A stretch of 64,000 nt of DNA from Serripes groenlandicus (GCA_031761405.1 JASEVX010000001.1:47229102-47293101); one strand, 5' to 3'; shown: positions 49,668-62,406, numbered from the stretch's first letter. Made by a program: numbers and translations. The notes: generated by a model not told the origin, from the sequence alone.

Positions 49668-50469
49668 GAGTATTTTCTGATATCAGAAAATCTATTTTTT
49701 GATATCAGGAATTCGATTTTTTGATATCAGAAAAGATTCATTATTTTCTGATATCAAGAAATTGATTTCCTGATATCAAAAAATCGAATTCCTGATATCA
49801 AAAACTATCAAGAAATATGCTCTATTTTTCATTATCAGATGATTTTCTGATATCAAGAATTCGAATTCCTGATATCAGAAAATGAATATTTGATATCATA
49901 AAATGTATTTCTTGATATCAGAAAATCGTCAGTATTTTTTGATATCAGAAAATAGAATATTTGATATCAGAAAATGGATTTCTTGACATCGAAAAATGAT
50001 TTTCTGATATCAAGAAATGTAAATGATTTTCTGATATCAAGAAATCGAATTCCTGATATCAAAAAAATACTGAGGATTTTCTGATATTAAGAAATACATT
50101 TTCTGATATCAAATATTCATTTTCTGATATCAGGAATTCGAATTCTTGATATCAGAAAATCATTTACATTTCTTGATATCAGAAAATCCATTTATTGATA
50201 TCAGAAAATCATTTTTTGATGTCAAGAAATCTATTTTCTGATAACAAAAAATACTGACGATTTTCTGATATCAAATATTTATTCAAATGTTCATTTTCTG
50301 ATATCAGGAATTCGAATTCTTGATATCAGAAAACCATCTGAAAAGGAAAAATAGAGCATATTTCTTGATATTTTTTGATATCAAAAAATATCAAGAAATA
50401 TGCTCTATTATTCCTTATTTTTTCTTTATTTCTTGAAATCCATTTTCTTATATCAAAAAATCGAATTCC
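49668..50469. repeat. GATATC palindrome array, block B and tail
   Basis: It repeats block A up to about 50243. A tail then follows that, read in reverse complement, reproduces the early part of the same block ('tatcaagaaatatgctctatttttcc', 'cagatg.ttttctgatatcaagaattcgaattcc'). The whole element is therefore an imperfect inverted repeat at large scale. Confidence 0.8.
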
Positions 50470-50519
50470 TGATATCAAAAAATAAGGAATAAATAGTAAA
50501 ACGGCGCCTCATATGTATG

Positions 50520-51040
50520 TATTAAGCCCATTGCATATGATTACAAAACGAACAGTTGCTCTATTTTAATAATCAAAATAAAAGATACGTTGTCCGGCTA
50601 TACGCGATTTTATCAATATTTTGATACCCTTGTGAAACAAGACTAATACGGGTAAACAAATCGACGGCGAAGCCGGCGATGTTTCCCGTCAAAAGGTAAT
50701 GTGTATGAACTTTGCAAAACTTTACTATACCGTCTTTCCAAAAATTGTGTCCAGAGTGGATTTTTCGATACAGTCACGATTCTGCTACGTTTTGATTGGA
50801 TGAAAAGAAAATATCGAAACAAAAAAAACTTTTAGAGGAAATAATTAAATATGATAATACGTACTCGATAAAGGAACGGACACAAGTAATTTTATGTGAG
50901 ATAATTTCCGTTTAATAACCCTCGTCGTCTATTTCTAAAACGAGTTCAAATAAAACTCGTAAGGGTTTTTTGACCTTTGACATTCTGGAGGTTATAAATC
51001 CAAATTCCTGTTATATGACGTCATAATATGACGTCATTCT
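50520..51040. other. Unassigned DNA
   Basis: No gene seen. A GC-richer imperfect hairpin (ACGGGTAAACA...TGTTTCCCGT enclosing CGACGGCGAAGCCGGCG) lies near 50648-50690. Confidence 0.4.
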
Positions 51041-51045
51041 ATTAG

Positions 51046-51140
51046 TGGTGCAGAGGTAGAGCGTCGGCCTCTTGTATCAAAGGTCCCTAGTTCGAGTCCC
51101 GTGATGAGCGGGTCCTGACTTTGGGATTTTTTTTTCTTTT
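51046..51140 (+). repeat. tRNA-like SINE head (or tRNA pseudogene)
   Basis: A-box-like 'ggtgcagaggtagagcg' and B-box-like 'gttcgagtcccg' are correctly spaced (about 35 bases), followed by 'gagcgggtcctgactttggga' and a T run. The lack of clear acceptor-stem pairing favours a SINE head over a functional tRNA gene. Confidence 0.6.
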
Positions 51141-52250
51141 GTTTCACAATCGATGTAAAATAAATAAGTTTAAACTAAATGAACCGAAAGGAAAACGACA
51201 GAAATTATAGGAAACGTTAGTTTGGCTTGTCACAAATGTAGTTCCGTGAATTATGGAATCGTTTTATTTGAAGTACTTTATGAAGGGCAAGTTGATTATT
51301 TGTTGTACCTGTCATCATATTTTCATGGATGTAAAATCATGGCTATATTTTAAAGTTAAATATAAGCTTAACCTGATGATGATTTTTATTTTCTTTGCTT
51401 AGGTCGGTAGGACTCGTAATTGACGTAAATAACTGATCGTGCTGCAAGCAAGGGGCTAACTGCAGTTCGCGGGGAATAATTCACCGATCACAACATATAA
51501 TAAATGTTTACCCGAAAATAGGTAGCACCTATACTCATATTATTTCTTTTTTCAAAAATAAAGATCAAGATCGATACTTCTCAACTTTTCTATATTTTCT
51601 AGTGAACGGTAAGTTATTGGGCACAATTTCCACAGAAGTCTTATTTCTTGGAAATACCTACCGGGGATTTATTAAATTTAGGAAAAGATTATAACACCAG
51701 ACATATCCCATGGCAAATTCAAATCTTTCAATTTACACCCGATTCCAGGAGTACGTTTCCAGTGAAAGTGTTGATAATGTTATCCGTAACTCAGAGCTCC
51801 AGATACCTTTTTGGCAACATGAGTAATTACTCATGAACATTTTGAGTGATGAGTAACGCCCAAAGTACCATGAGTATTTTAATAAATAATTAACTGTTAG
51901 TGACAAATGTAACATGTAAAACAACAGTTCAGTTACTGATATAGAATGCTGGTTATTAATATATTGTCAAGTTCTATTCAGTAAATGTATACAATTTGGC
52001 ATAGCTTAGTCAACACATTTTGTTTTTGTTTTCTTGACTCTTGGTTAATCGCCTCTTTCTTCTCGATTTTGCCAGACTTAACACTCCAGTCAGACACTTC
52101 AAGCCATCATTAAAAAAATGTTTCTTTGCCCTTTACCGACCCTAGATTTTAGAGGTGGGTAGGTAGGTCGGAACTATTTTATTTTTTGGGAGGGGAGGAT
52201 TAATACGAAAAAAAAACATGAATGGGTTTTTTCCTTTATAGTTAACAGGT
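51140..52250. other. Unassigned AT-rich DNA
   Basis: No gene recognised. A palindromic motif 'aataggtagcacctat' at 51521-51536 is shared with the 178-bp repeats. Confidence 0.45.
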
Positions 52251-52256
52251 GTGAGA

Positions 52257-52280
52257 TTTTTTTTTTTTTTTTTTTTTTTT
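52257..52280. repeat. Poly(T) tract (24)
   Basis: Uninterrupted T run. Confidence 0.95.
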
Positions 52281-52335
52281 CAATAACAATGAAGCTTTCT
52301 GAAATGAAACTGGAAAAAAATCCATGGGGGCTGCC

Positions 52336-52740
52336 ATTTTGGATATGTATAAAAGGCAGACGTAAAACACAGATTGAAAATTATTGTCGTCTTTTTAATC
52401 ATTTTTTTAAATCGGTATTTTGGGTATGTATAAAATGAGCAGAAAAACACGGATTGAAAATTATTGTCGTCTTTTTAATCATTTATTTTAAAATCGGTAT
52501 TTTGGGTATGTATAAAATGAGCGGAAAAACACGGATTGAAAATTATTGTCGTCTTTTTAATCATTTTTTTAAATCGGTATTTTGGGTATGTATAAAATGA
52601 GCAGAAAAACACGGATTGAAAATTATTGTCGTCTTTTTAATCATTTTTTTTTAAATCGGTATTTTGGGTATGTATAAAATGAGCGGAAAAACACGGATTG
52701 AAAATTATTGTCGTCTTTTTAATCATTTTTTTTTTAAATA
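52336..52740 (+). repeat. 80-82-bp tandem repeat, about five copies
   Basis: The phrase 'gattgaaaattattgtcgtctttttaatcattt' recurs with starts at 52372, 52452, 52534, 52614 and 52696. Intervals are 80, 82, 80 and 82 bases. Units differ mainly in T-run length and in 'gcagaaa' versus 'gcggaaa', with the two variants alternating. This suggests growth by a dimer of about 162 bp. Confidence 0.9.
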
Positions 52741-53049
52741 GATATTTAAGATCATTAAAATGCTGTGTTATGTGGGAATAAACATTTGTACGAAAAGTTA
52801 AAACATAATAACATAAATATGTTTTCCCGTTCGTCAAAAAACCGACAGCATTAGCCTTCTACGCCCGAACCTAAATTTTGACTGTATCGTGGCCAAAGAA
52901 GGACGTGACGTCATTTCCGTTACACTTCATCTTGGCGTAACGTCAATGGAGCGACGTCGTTTCCCGCAAAAAAAGTGGTATCAACATGAAAGACCCCAAA
53001 TTCCTATACATGAGCTATTGCCACACTCATTCAAAGTATAATTATTTAT

Positions 53050-53320
53050 CAAACATTGTGGCAAAAGGATAACTTTCTCATAAGGAGCAATTGTTCTTTT
53101 GGTGACAATCTTTTCCTAAATCGTCTGTTGCATAGGCCTCAGAAACTGTCTCTAATAGGGAAAGGGTTTAGCAGAAATGTGACCCCTTACATAATTTGTT
53201 CCAGTCATATTGACTGGTTGAAAAAGGTAGTCGCCAGATGGCATCAGAAAAGGGCTGATCTATTTGCTTCTTTACCATAATGCAGGTGATCGATTAAGGA
53301 TCATCTTGGCCCTCATGTTT
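53050..53320 (+). repeat. GCAAAAGGAGA-family copy joined to a dispersed-repeat end
   Basis: 'aacattgtggcaaaaggataactttctcataaggagcaattgttcttttggtgacaat' matches the palindromic family. From about 53215 it passes into 'ggcatcagaaaa...caggtgatcgattaaggatcatcttggccctcatgttt', an end typical of the dispersed repeats at 19-21 kb. Confidence 0.6.
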
Positions 53321-53396
53321 ACACCTCGTTCATTATAAATGTATTCCTTGATTTTCTGAAAGTTTTTACTTTATTATTTTCTGTTCGTAATAATAG

Positions 53397-53575
53397 ACGA
53401 CAGCAATACGAATTCCAAATATGTTTTGATAATGCAAGAAACATGACATTAACATTATTATTGTCTAGTCAATAACTTATAAATCCTTTTTGTATGGCCA
53501 AAGTATGTTCTTTAATTTTTGTTTATAATTATCTTGCGTTTTTTCGTAAATAGGTAGCACCTATAGATATATTAA
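53397..53575 (+). repeat. 178-bp dispersed repeat, copy 2
   Basis: Near-identical to 1-178, including the ATAGGTAGCACCTAT palindrome near its right end. This copy is complete in the window and shows that the left border is at or before 'acgacagcaatacg'. Confidence 0.9.
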
Positions 53576-54775
53576 ACTAATATGAATGTTGAATGACATA
53601 TAAATCGTACAACCTGTCCTGTTTCAGTGACTGACCTAAATCGGTGACCTTGTTGTTTTGCATATGCCCTTCAATTTGATGGTTCTATGTATCAATGTTT
53701 TTTGTGGTCTCAAGTGTAAACATATAAATACAGAAATGATTGTGTGGATAGGTCACAGCCCTTTTTATTATGTAGAGGGTGTGTGCTTTAAGTGCAAAAA
53801 TATCTCTTCAGTGAATACAACTTGGGAAACCCAAAATAAACACGTGTCCATTCCAGCCAATCGTATTTGCGATATGTAAATCAAAACTAATTTTAGACTT
53901 ACGAAAGCCAAAATGTATGCGATAGACGTCATCAATATTGGGGTCGTTGAATAAGCATGCGCACAAGACATATATAGATTGTAAACTTCCGCAAATATTG
54001 CAAAACTGAAAGTATACTCCCAGCCACTCGGTAAATCTCGAAAATTAACTGCAAATACCGCGATTTGTCAATGAAATAACCCTGTAAAAGATAGATTAGA
54101 AATGCGTATTATTCGGCCCAAACATTTCACTCTTCAAAATATACTGGTGCCTGAAATCTCACCTCGCAATTCCGAGTATTCTTAAATTCGAACCCTGTAA
54201 AAATGTATCGCATGGTGCATATATGAGAAATTATTTCCTGTGTAATAGATTTCCAAATAAGGAGATGTTTACTACAGCTTCAAGAAAGCGCGCTAAAAAA
54301 AATCACGTGATCTGTATGCCTGCGAAAATATTCGTCAAGTCTTAAGCGGCTCCATTGGATGAAGCTCTCCTTTTAACTGTCCCGCAATTTGATTTGTGAT
54401 TTAAAAAGAACATACGCATAATATCATGAACGGATGAGTAAATTGCAAAATGTATGCGTATTTGTAACTCATGGAATTTGAAACACATGCGTATTTGGTG
54501 ATTTTCCATTCGTAATTCGCAGAAACGCACGTTATCTGGAGCTCTGCTGCGTTTGAGCCGGTCCATGACGAAAGACCAGCTGTTTTTATCCACATGTTCT
54601 GAGCTAAGCTTTACCTTTTTTACAAATCACCCATTAATTGAGAAGCCTCTGGTGAGTTATGAAGATTTTGATGGCAATGTGAAGGTGTATTTTCAAAATG
54701 TACTTTTCATTTGAAAGAGTCCATTGCAAACTTAGGGAATATCAAGATAAAAATATTGTGTTTATTATTTACCAG

Positions 54776-54963
54776 TAAAGAGCACGGTCAGATGGTGCAA
54801 ATGTGCCGGTTTGTATGACTCTATAACAGCGGCACAGACTTCACAGCATGTGTTCCAGCAGTCGAATGGTGAACAATTCGCAAAAGCCTTTCTGAATGAA
54901 CAGTTTCTGAGATGCAGTGTCTCAGCCAATATCCTAAGATTAGCACTAAATCAGCCAAAGTAA
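54776..54963 (+). other. Candidate 3'-terminal exon (unrecognised protein)
   Basis: An acceptor-like TTTATTATTTACCAG precedes 61 codons open to TAA at 54961. They read KSTVRWCKCAGLYDSITAAQ, then TSQHVFQQSNGEQFAKAFLN and ending LALNQPK. Composition is protein-like and less AT-rich than the surroundings. A donor-like CTG|GTGAGT lies upstream at about 54652, after a frame open from ATG 54567, but its phase does not fit this exon. No family recognised; it could be a host exon or a relic. Confidence 0.35.
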
Positions 54964-54969
54964 AACTCA

Positions 54970-57160
54970 TAATACTTCTTGGAATATCTTCGTTTCTACA
55001 TAAGACATATAAACACCCTATCTCTGACCTAGTTTATTTTGCTGCTTTCTTTTTTCCTTTTTAATTTATTGTGCATTTCTAAATTTGCTTTTCAAAAGAC
55101 GTTAAAACAATAATTTATTATTAAATCTGAACGAGTCTTAACTGTTTACAGCATATGACATATTATAGATTTGATTTCAATGTAGTGTTGAACACATTAT
55201 CAAAAACGAAGCAAATATAAATTTTGAACATTATCTACTATCCCCCCAATGTTATTAACAGTCGTATCCTGTAGTGTTGTGAAAAGGGTTGGAGCTGTGT
55301 TATGTACGACAAACACTACAAGGGTTCAATACGCAATTACTAACCATCGAAACTGTTCTACATAATCGTGTATACGTAAATTAACTGCGTCACGTCTGTT
55401 ATTGGCCGTCGTAACTAGCGACAGGAGTACCACTGTTCCATTGTTGGCGTCAAAGTGTCAATCACAACATACTGATTACCGACAATAATGACAACTGGTC
55501 AGAACGGAGATTTAAACGTGAATTACTTAACCATTACCCTAATTAACACGACATTGTACGCCTACTTATCAAACATATTTTGAAAATAAATTCCAAATAG
55601 TGAACAATTCTCAATTTCCTCAATGAGTTCAACCACTGGTGTACACACTTCAAGCGTCAATAAAATACATTTTTTATCCAAACAGTTTCAAATATACTCC
55701 TAGCTATAAGCGATAAATACATAAAAAGCATTTACATTACACCAGATATTCATACTATAAACTTGTACTAAGGTCTTAATCACAAATCCTGACAATAACT
55801 TAGTACGTAACTGCCAATTTTAATAATTTTGACCAAATATCTAATTCTACTAGAGATATGCTGACAACACATTGGTTTCTTTATCATGGTAATAATAATT
55901 GCATTATCACAAACATGTTAACTGATGTGAGCGTACAGTTAGTGGCTCATAAGCAATAAATATGCTAACTTTCAGCAAAATAGAAGCTGTTGAGTGCTGC
56001 AATCTTCTTTATATTTTAAGAACTTTTCTTAAATTAGAAAATGTTAAGGATGGGTTGATTTTCATTTGTTTGCCTTTAATTGTGACATGACATCAATATA
56101 TGACACCATTCCATACGTACTTTGTAAATATTACATTATTTTATTATGTTGAAAGTCATTTTCCTAGTAGGAAACGATCCACATGTCCGGATCATATGAA
56201 ATTATATCATTTATAATGTCACAACCTGAGTCTCTATACAAATTAACATCATGAAAGCGCAAAATAACATCGCTATTTTTGTTCAAATAGAATGGCAATT
56301 ACTTCCAAAGCATTGTATTTCGGTCGTTGTGATTGGTTTAAAACCGATCTCAAGATTAAAAAATATTATACGAACAATTTGTGTATCTTGTGCCAGTCAA
56401 GCTTATTTACCTTCTTCAGTCAATGGCTAAACGTCACACAAAAACGGGCCTTTACGGAACAAACATCTGTTATATAATATTCTCTCGAGGTTTATTGTTA
56501 TTCGTTCTACTAGGTTGGGAACAGGTAAAATGTGCGTATACATATCTTATTGTTTCATGATCAGAAATGCCAGAATGTCGATTTTCACGTGAACTGGTTC
56601 ATGTTTTATCAAAAAGATCGATAAGTGAAACGTGTCGGTGTTCCTGGTATTTAATAATTGTGTCCATGTAGTACTATCTTGAATATTCCAGAATACCTTA
56701 ATTGGGCAATCTTTCTATCCATTTGCACGTCTCCCATAGAAGTCTTCTATAATTCAATCATGACGCCTGTAATGAATCCTTCAGTATTCGCAAAGTCCGC
56801 ACAAATTGAGAATCATTAATATTGTAAGTGTCTCGATAAGACTTTAAAAACTTCGTGTTTTGCCGCGAACACGCCCTTGATCGTGCTTATGCTTCATTTC
56901 TCTAACACCAACGTTACATGATAATGCTGTTCTGTATCACTTTTTTCCATATGAACCCTTTCCGAACGGAATTTCCCTTTAAGTAGAGGAGACTCTTAAA
57001 TGTCCAATGCAGTAAGAATGTTGGAATATGTTAATAACAATCTGGTTCAGGAAGGACAGCTGGTAAAGAGCTAACTTATCTGAATCTGTAGTTTTTTCAA
57101 AAACCCTACGTGTTGAAGAACACTGTCCAGGTCAATAGTTAAATTTGACAGGTCATATAA
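54970..57160. other. Unassigned AT-rich DNA
   Basis: No gene recognised. A short inverted repeat (TGTAGTGTTGT...ACAAACACTACA) is at about 55271-55321. Confidence 0.45.
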
Positions 57161-57161
57161 A

Positions 57162-58192
57162 CAAGAGGGTCATGAGGCCCTGGATCGCTCACCTGAGAAT
57201 GGACTATTTAAGACTTAACTATTTCAGCGCCAATGGCAATATGAGGTTTGTGCCTGGCGGCAATATGTATTGACTAGAATCATTTTCTGAAAAAGATTTT
57301 TAACAGTTTGTTACAAAGGAGTATCAATAATTTTCAACACAACTGTAAACGAAATTATGCCTAAATATCATCAAGACAGTTTCAACATGCTCAAGCACAA
57401 AATGCACCAGAGTGTAAACAAGATTTACCTTCAATTTGACTTAGTGCCACAGTTTTAAACCCTACATGACCCATATTCAAACGTGGCCTAGATATCATCA
57501 AGACAAATTTTCTGACACAATTTCAAGCTGCTCAAGTCAAAAATGCGATATCTATAGTGTTAACAATGTTGTTCTAAAATTGAGCATAGTGACCTAGTTT
57601 TTGACCTTCGGACTTAGCATAGATATGATCAAGACAAATATTCTGAAAAGGTTTCAACATGCTCCAGCCAAAAATGCGGCTTCCCGAGTGTTAACAAGAT
57701 TGTTCTTCAATTTGGCCTACTGACCTATTTTTTGACCGGACATAACCAATATTTGAACTTAGCATATATATCATCAACACAAAGATTCTAGTAAAGTTTC
57801 AACATGTTCGCTTCCATAGTGTTAAGATTTTCCTTCAATTGGCCTAGTGACCTAGTTTTTGACCCGACATAACCTATATTCGAACTTGTCCTAAATATCA
57901 CTAAGACAAGCGTTCTGACACAGTTTCAACATGCTGATCTTTAAAATGCGGCTACCAGATTGTTAACAATATCTTCATTTAATTTGATCTAGTGACCTAG
58001 TTTGTGACCCCATATGACCCAGTTTCGAACTTGGACTAGATTTGATTGAGATCTATGTTTCGATAAACTTCTATGAAGATTTGATGCAACATGTTGCCTC
58101 TAGAGTGTTAACAAGCAATTATTGACGACGGACAAAAGGCGATCGCAAAAACTCACATTGAGCACTTCTTGCTCTGGTGAGCTAGAAATCAA
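57162..58192 (+). repeat. Internally repetitive dispersed element (about 1.03 kb)
   Basis: It starts 'caagagggtcatgaggccctggatcgctcacctgag' and ends 'gcgatcgcaaaaactcacattgagcacttcttgctctggtgagcta'. Inside, at least four units of about 130 bp repeat 'gtgacctagtttttgacc..acatgaccca.attcgaac', 'atcatcaagacaa' and 'tttcaacatgctc'. Ends and units match the most familiar style of bivalve dispersed repeat. Confidence 0.8.
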
Positions 58193-58434
58193 GTATACAA
58201 TGTCCTTGATGTTCGGGTGATAATATTGAAGCTACACCTTAGTTGCATACTTAGAATCTTTGGGTTGTGTTGGTTGTTATTTGGGTTTTTACGTGTGTTC
58301 AACATGATTCCATTCATATCACGTCGACAATTCACTTATTCAGCTATATATATTTTTTTTAATCGTTTAACATTTCCAACAAACTTGTACAGCACATCTT
58401 GAGGACACGACTTTGATAGCATCTAGGCAAAACA

Positions 58435-58570
58435 TATCGAAAATGTGCAAAAAAGAAACCATTGAATAGTAGAAAACATTGTAGCCACATGTACAAATAA
58501 CTGCTGTCTGCTGCAGAAACGACTATATACGTCGGTATTGGGAAAGGTTTAGTTTCATACAGGTTGGGGC
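58435..58570 (-). repeat. GCAAAAGGAGA-palindrome family, diverged copy
   Basis: 'agaaaacattgtagccacatg', 'ctgctgtctgctgcagaaacgac' and 'gggaaaggttta' match the flank order of the family. Confidence 0.45.
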
Positions 58571-61400
58571 TTATGTGGTTTTGAACAGTATTCGAGTCAC
58601 ACAACCACGACAATACATGTGTCCACGATACTTGGGTGTCTAACCAGTACAATCGGAAGGGCTTAAACATGGCAACTATCCGTTTTCCCTTAAATCTAGA
58701 AGCAGAACCCGAACGGGGTTCGATTAACGGGATGTTCTCTCCCATTTATTTGGTTATTCTTGAGAAAAAAGGGCGCACTAAATGTTTTTGTGAGACCATC
58801 TTTTGCCAATGGATAGTATATAATGATGTAAGCATCCTATCAAACCGACAATCGTACATTATAAGGTCACATTGTTATAATTGTTTAAAGTCATGTGTGA
58901 TACAGCGACATATGTGTTCGCGTCTTCAAGGTGCTCTCGTTGTGAAATTGGATTATTAGCCTTCCATACTATTATCTTATACTATTAAACAATTTAAACA
59001 GCGACAAACTCCTTTCACTTCTTCCTGTTTGTCTTATGTTGCATTATATTTCTCTTTTTTTTTAAAATACATTAATAGTGTTTGTATCTTTTATTTTGTA
59101 ATTAAAGTTTTCAATTATACAAGCTGTTTTTGCATTTTTTTAATGAACATTGTATCAATTGCCAATGCAAGAACCTTGTTTGGAAACGGGGTTTCAACGC
59201 AGAAGCGACCCCTTGTCATGACAAAGAAATGTAAAAATAGTTAACGATCGTTCGATATAAACAACAGGGAAGTGGTTCTGTCTCCAAGCGAGCTGTTATC
59301 CTGACTTTCCTTACTTCAGTTTGTCAGGCCTTTCGATCCCCGCTCTGACAGGATGTCTTTATTGTCGTTAATTAGTATATTTTGATTGGCACTTGACGCA
59401 AATAGAGACCGCTCCAATACGTCCATGTGTCAAGACCAGGGGGAAGTAGACGTGGTAATGTTGATATGTATGTCGTAAGTGTAAATGAACTCTCGCTTTT
59501 TTTATGGTCAGTTATTGGTTATAAAAACATACAAGCTTCGTTAAATCACATGATCATCATTCTGTCGAAGATGTATTATTAATCGGATTTGTAAGACCAG
59601 GTTACTAATTCATACTTTTGTTTTGCAACATTCCACCTCCATGGAAATATCAAAGAATTAAAAGGTTATTTCAAACAGGAATAACAATTCACATAGGAAA
59701 ATAACCATTAATCTAAATTAATTCATGGCTAAATTATAACCCTACAAATTAATCTCATCTTAATGTGTAGACAAATACATATATAATATAACACTCCATT
59801 ATTACTATATAAAAACCACTCAATATGGTTAGTTTAAACTTATTTATTTTAAATCGATTGAGAAACAAGCTTTAAGCTTATATTAATCACGCTTGATGTC
59901 TGCTTCCTGGATACTTAACCAGTACTCAATATGGTTCAATCTGGATTATATCTACTCCATCGCATGCTTGCTGTGAACACACATAATTTATGATAATATG
60001 ATTGTTGTTAAACGCCATTTCACCAATTCTTCAGTTATACAACGGCGTTTCCTGGGTAAATTTACCGGTACGACCGGAATAATCCCTGTTTAATGCAAAA
60101 TGTCTTCACAAACATTAATATTTCGACCCGAAGGCGAACCAGACTTATACAACAAACACGTATATGAATTAAAGAAGGGTGCCCTTATTAGAAGTAACCT
60201 TTCATAACAAACCTTAGATAGATTCTTTGCAAATTTAGTTTTCCCATCATTAAATTGTTAATAAGTGGTGGATACTTTTGATATAAACGCATATAATTCA
60301 GCCGATTCAAAATAACACAATTAACCTGAAAAGGGAACATATACGTAATTGCCTTCAAATATGTCATCTTAAGCTTTGTCTGCTGAAGTCATCGTTCGAT
60401 GCATTAAAATCAATTATCGGAAGAAAGGTCTTACCATCATTCAAATACAATGGTCCTTACCTACATGTAAGAAGGAAAGCAGGTCTGATAACAGTCATTT
60501 CGAGTAGATCTCCCTGTCTACTACAACACACAGAAGTTTATGATACTGTCCAACTTTCCATGTAAAGTATTGTTTGTCGGCTAAGTCCTGTTTTAAAACA
60601 GGAACAGCATTGATGGGCTTACGATTAGAATTCGGCGTAAATAGGCAAACTAGTTGTCTTAAATAAACATTATTACAGTCGTTAACAATAACGATCAAAG
60701 TTTTAAACGTAAAATTAGTCAGTATGTCAAATTTCTCTCATTGGTCCTAATTGCCAATACAAAAGAGATTTTTACATCATTTAGTCTACGCACGAAGAAA
60801 TTACAGATAATATGTGTGATAATGAAGCACTCAGATCTCGTTTTATCTGTTCAATTTGTGACAAGACGACGTATTATAAGAGGTCCTATTGGATTTACAC
60901 AGAACACTAGATGGTCTCTTAACCTCAACTGGAAATTCGTGGTTTTGTAGGCATGCTCAAATTGTCCCTTCAATAATATAAGAATACTATAAATGTTTAT
61001 ACAAACATAATGTAACAGTTACACGGTGCGCAAACGATGCAAAGAGCGAACAGAGTAAAAGGCCATATGTTACTTGATCAGCAAGTCACTTTTTTTAGCA
61101 AAGGGTTCGTCCATTCCGAAGACACTCGTCGAAATCTTGACTGGAATCAGTCCATGTTTACAATATCGCCAATGAATTACTTTAAATATCTCTTTCCCCA
61201 GTAGCTGTCCACCACCGAACCCAATTGATCAGCAAGGGTATCGCATATAAATGATATTTTATTTTATAGAACAATCCTTCAATAATTAATGTTTGGGTCA
61301 TGAACACTCATATTTGTCTGAACAGCAAGAAAATGTGTTTGTTTGTACTCTCACACAGATTAATCATTAAGTGTAATATACAGTAAAACTTGTGTTAGTG
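58571..61400. other. Unassigned AT-rich DNA
   Basis: No gene recognised. The 107-codon frame at 58636-58959 has no recognisable motif, and overlapping minus-strand frames are equally long. Confidence 0.4.
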
Positions 61401-61414
61401 ACCACCTGTTAACC

Positions 61415-61641
61415 TTAATGACACTGGTGATGAAATGCACTACCTGTTAATCTGCCCTTATTTTCACTGCCAACGCAAACTCAATTTAAAACCATATTAC
61501 TATACCAAACCTAATGTGTTAAAATTTAAACAAATTATGAATGTAAGATCTGTGAAACAATTACACAAATTAAGTACATATATTTTACTAATCAGTAACT
61601 TTTTCAAAAACAATTGGCAAGCACCAAATGAAACTAGATAA
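61415..61641 (+). pseudogene. LINE ORF2 C-terminal fragment
   Basis: It reads NDTGDEMHYLLICPYFHCQR, then YYYTKPNVLKFKQIMN and LHKLSTYI. 'N..GDE.HYLL.CP.F...R......YY...PN..KF..L' is the conserved tail of molluscan non-LTR retrotransposon proteins, equivalent to the H-x4-C half of the motif at 9430-9758. The preceding C-x2-C half is disrupted. TAG ends the frame at 61639. Confidence 0.75.
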
Positions 61642-62402
61642 AGTATTTATACACACAGTACTTTTGAATGGCATTCTGTTACATAAGCAGCAACAAATAT
61701 GTTTATAAAATATAAATAAGCAATTATAACTTACTCATTTCCCTGTCAGTAACACAGCACTATCCAAATGTACACTTGACACTGGTAAATAACTAAACCG
61801 TTTTATCCTCACTATTATATATAGAATTAAAACTGAAAACGATTACTTAATGGCACTCTCTACAGATTATATCACATCACAACTTGCAAGTTAGCATTTA
61901 AATCCATTTCTAACACACTAAAATCAACACAATTCCTAAAACATCACATGACGGAACGGGTTTTACCCCTATTGTTTACACATATTGAGTTATGCATTAT
62001 GTTTGACTTCCCAAAATGTTGCGATTGTAAAATAACCTTTCCCTAATTCTGTCATTAGAGACTTGTATTAGTATACAAAGAGAACATTGTGAAAATTGGT
62101 GCGATGGCTTATTATGCCTGATCGCATCACTGAACACAATGTTCCTACTTTTCCTTAAAATAACAATCATTATTGTTTTTCCACATCTGAAAACACTTAG
62201 TAAAAGTTTAACAAAGTCCATATGAGGGAAATGTTACGCATTGTGTTTGTCTTACTCGGAATTCCATGTAAACTATAGTCTATTTCTACTATTGGACTCT
62301 CTCTTACCCCAATAAAACTAAAATCTACTAGACTATTCACAAAATAAAACTTTTGGCTCGGAAACTCCATGCACCCATTTCCCTCTAACCTCCCCTAGAA
62401 TA

Positions 62403-62406
<4 letters not shown>

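Larger units (their letters stand above)
48646..50511. mobile_element. TA-flanked 1.87-kb element made of GATATC palindromes
   Basis: The perfect TIR runs 48646-48687 and 50470-50511. It starts TGAGGCGCCGTTTTACTATT, continues through TTATTCCTTATTTTTT, and ends at the first GATATCA. TA flanks both ends (48644-48645 and 50512-50513). The interior holds about 47 GATATC hexamers by hand count, each centring a palindrome such as ATTTTCTGATATCAGAAAAT, TTCTTGATATCAAGAA or AATTCCTGATATCAGGAATT. An inserted or duplicated 385-bp non-palindromic segment splits the array (49277-49660). There is no coding capacity. Confidence 0.85.

Noticed and set aside
48690..50469. CRISPR-like array
   Set aside because: Repeat words are palindromic, variable and only 14-20 bp. 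Intervals are irregular and the context is eukaryotic transposon DNA.
58680..58730. 'gaacccgaacggggttcgattaacggg' as a tRNA or SINE B box
   Set aside because: No A box at the correct distance on either strand.
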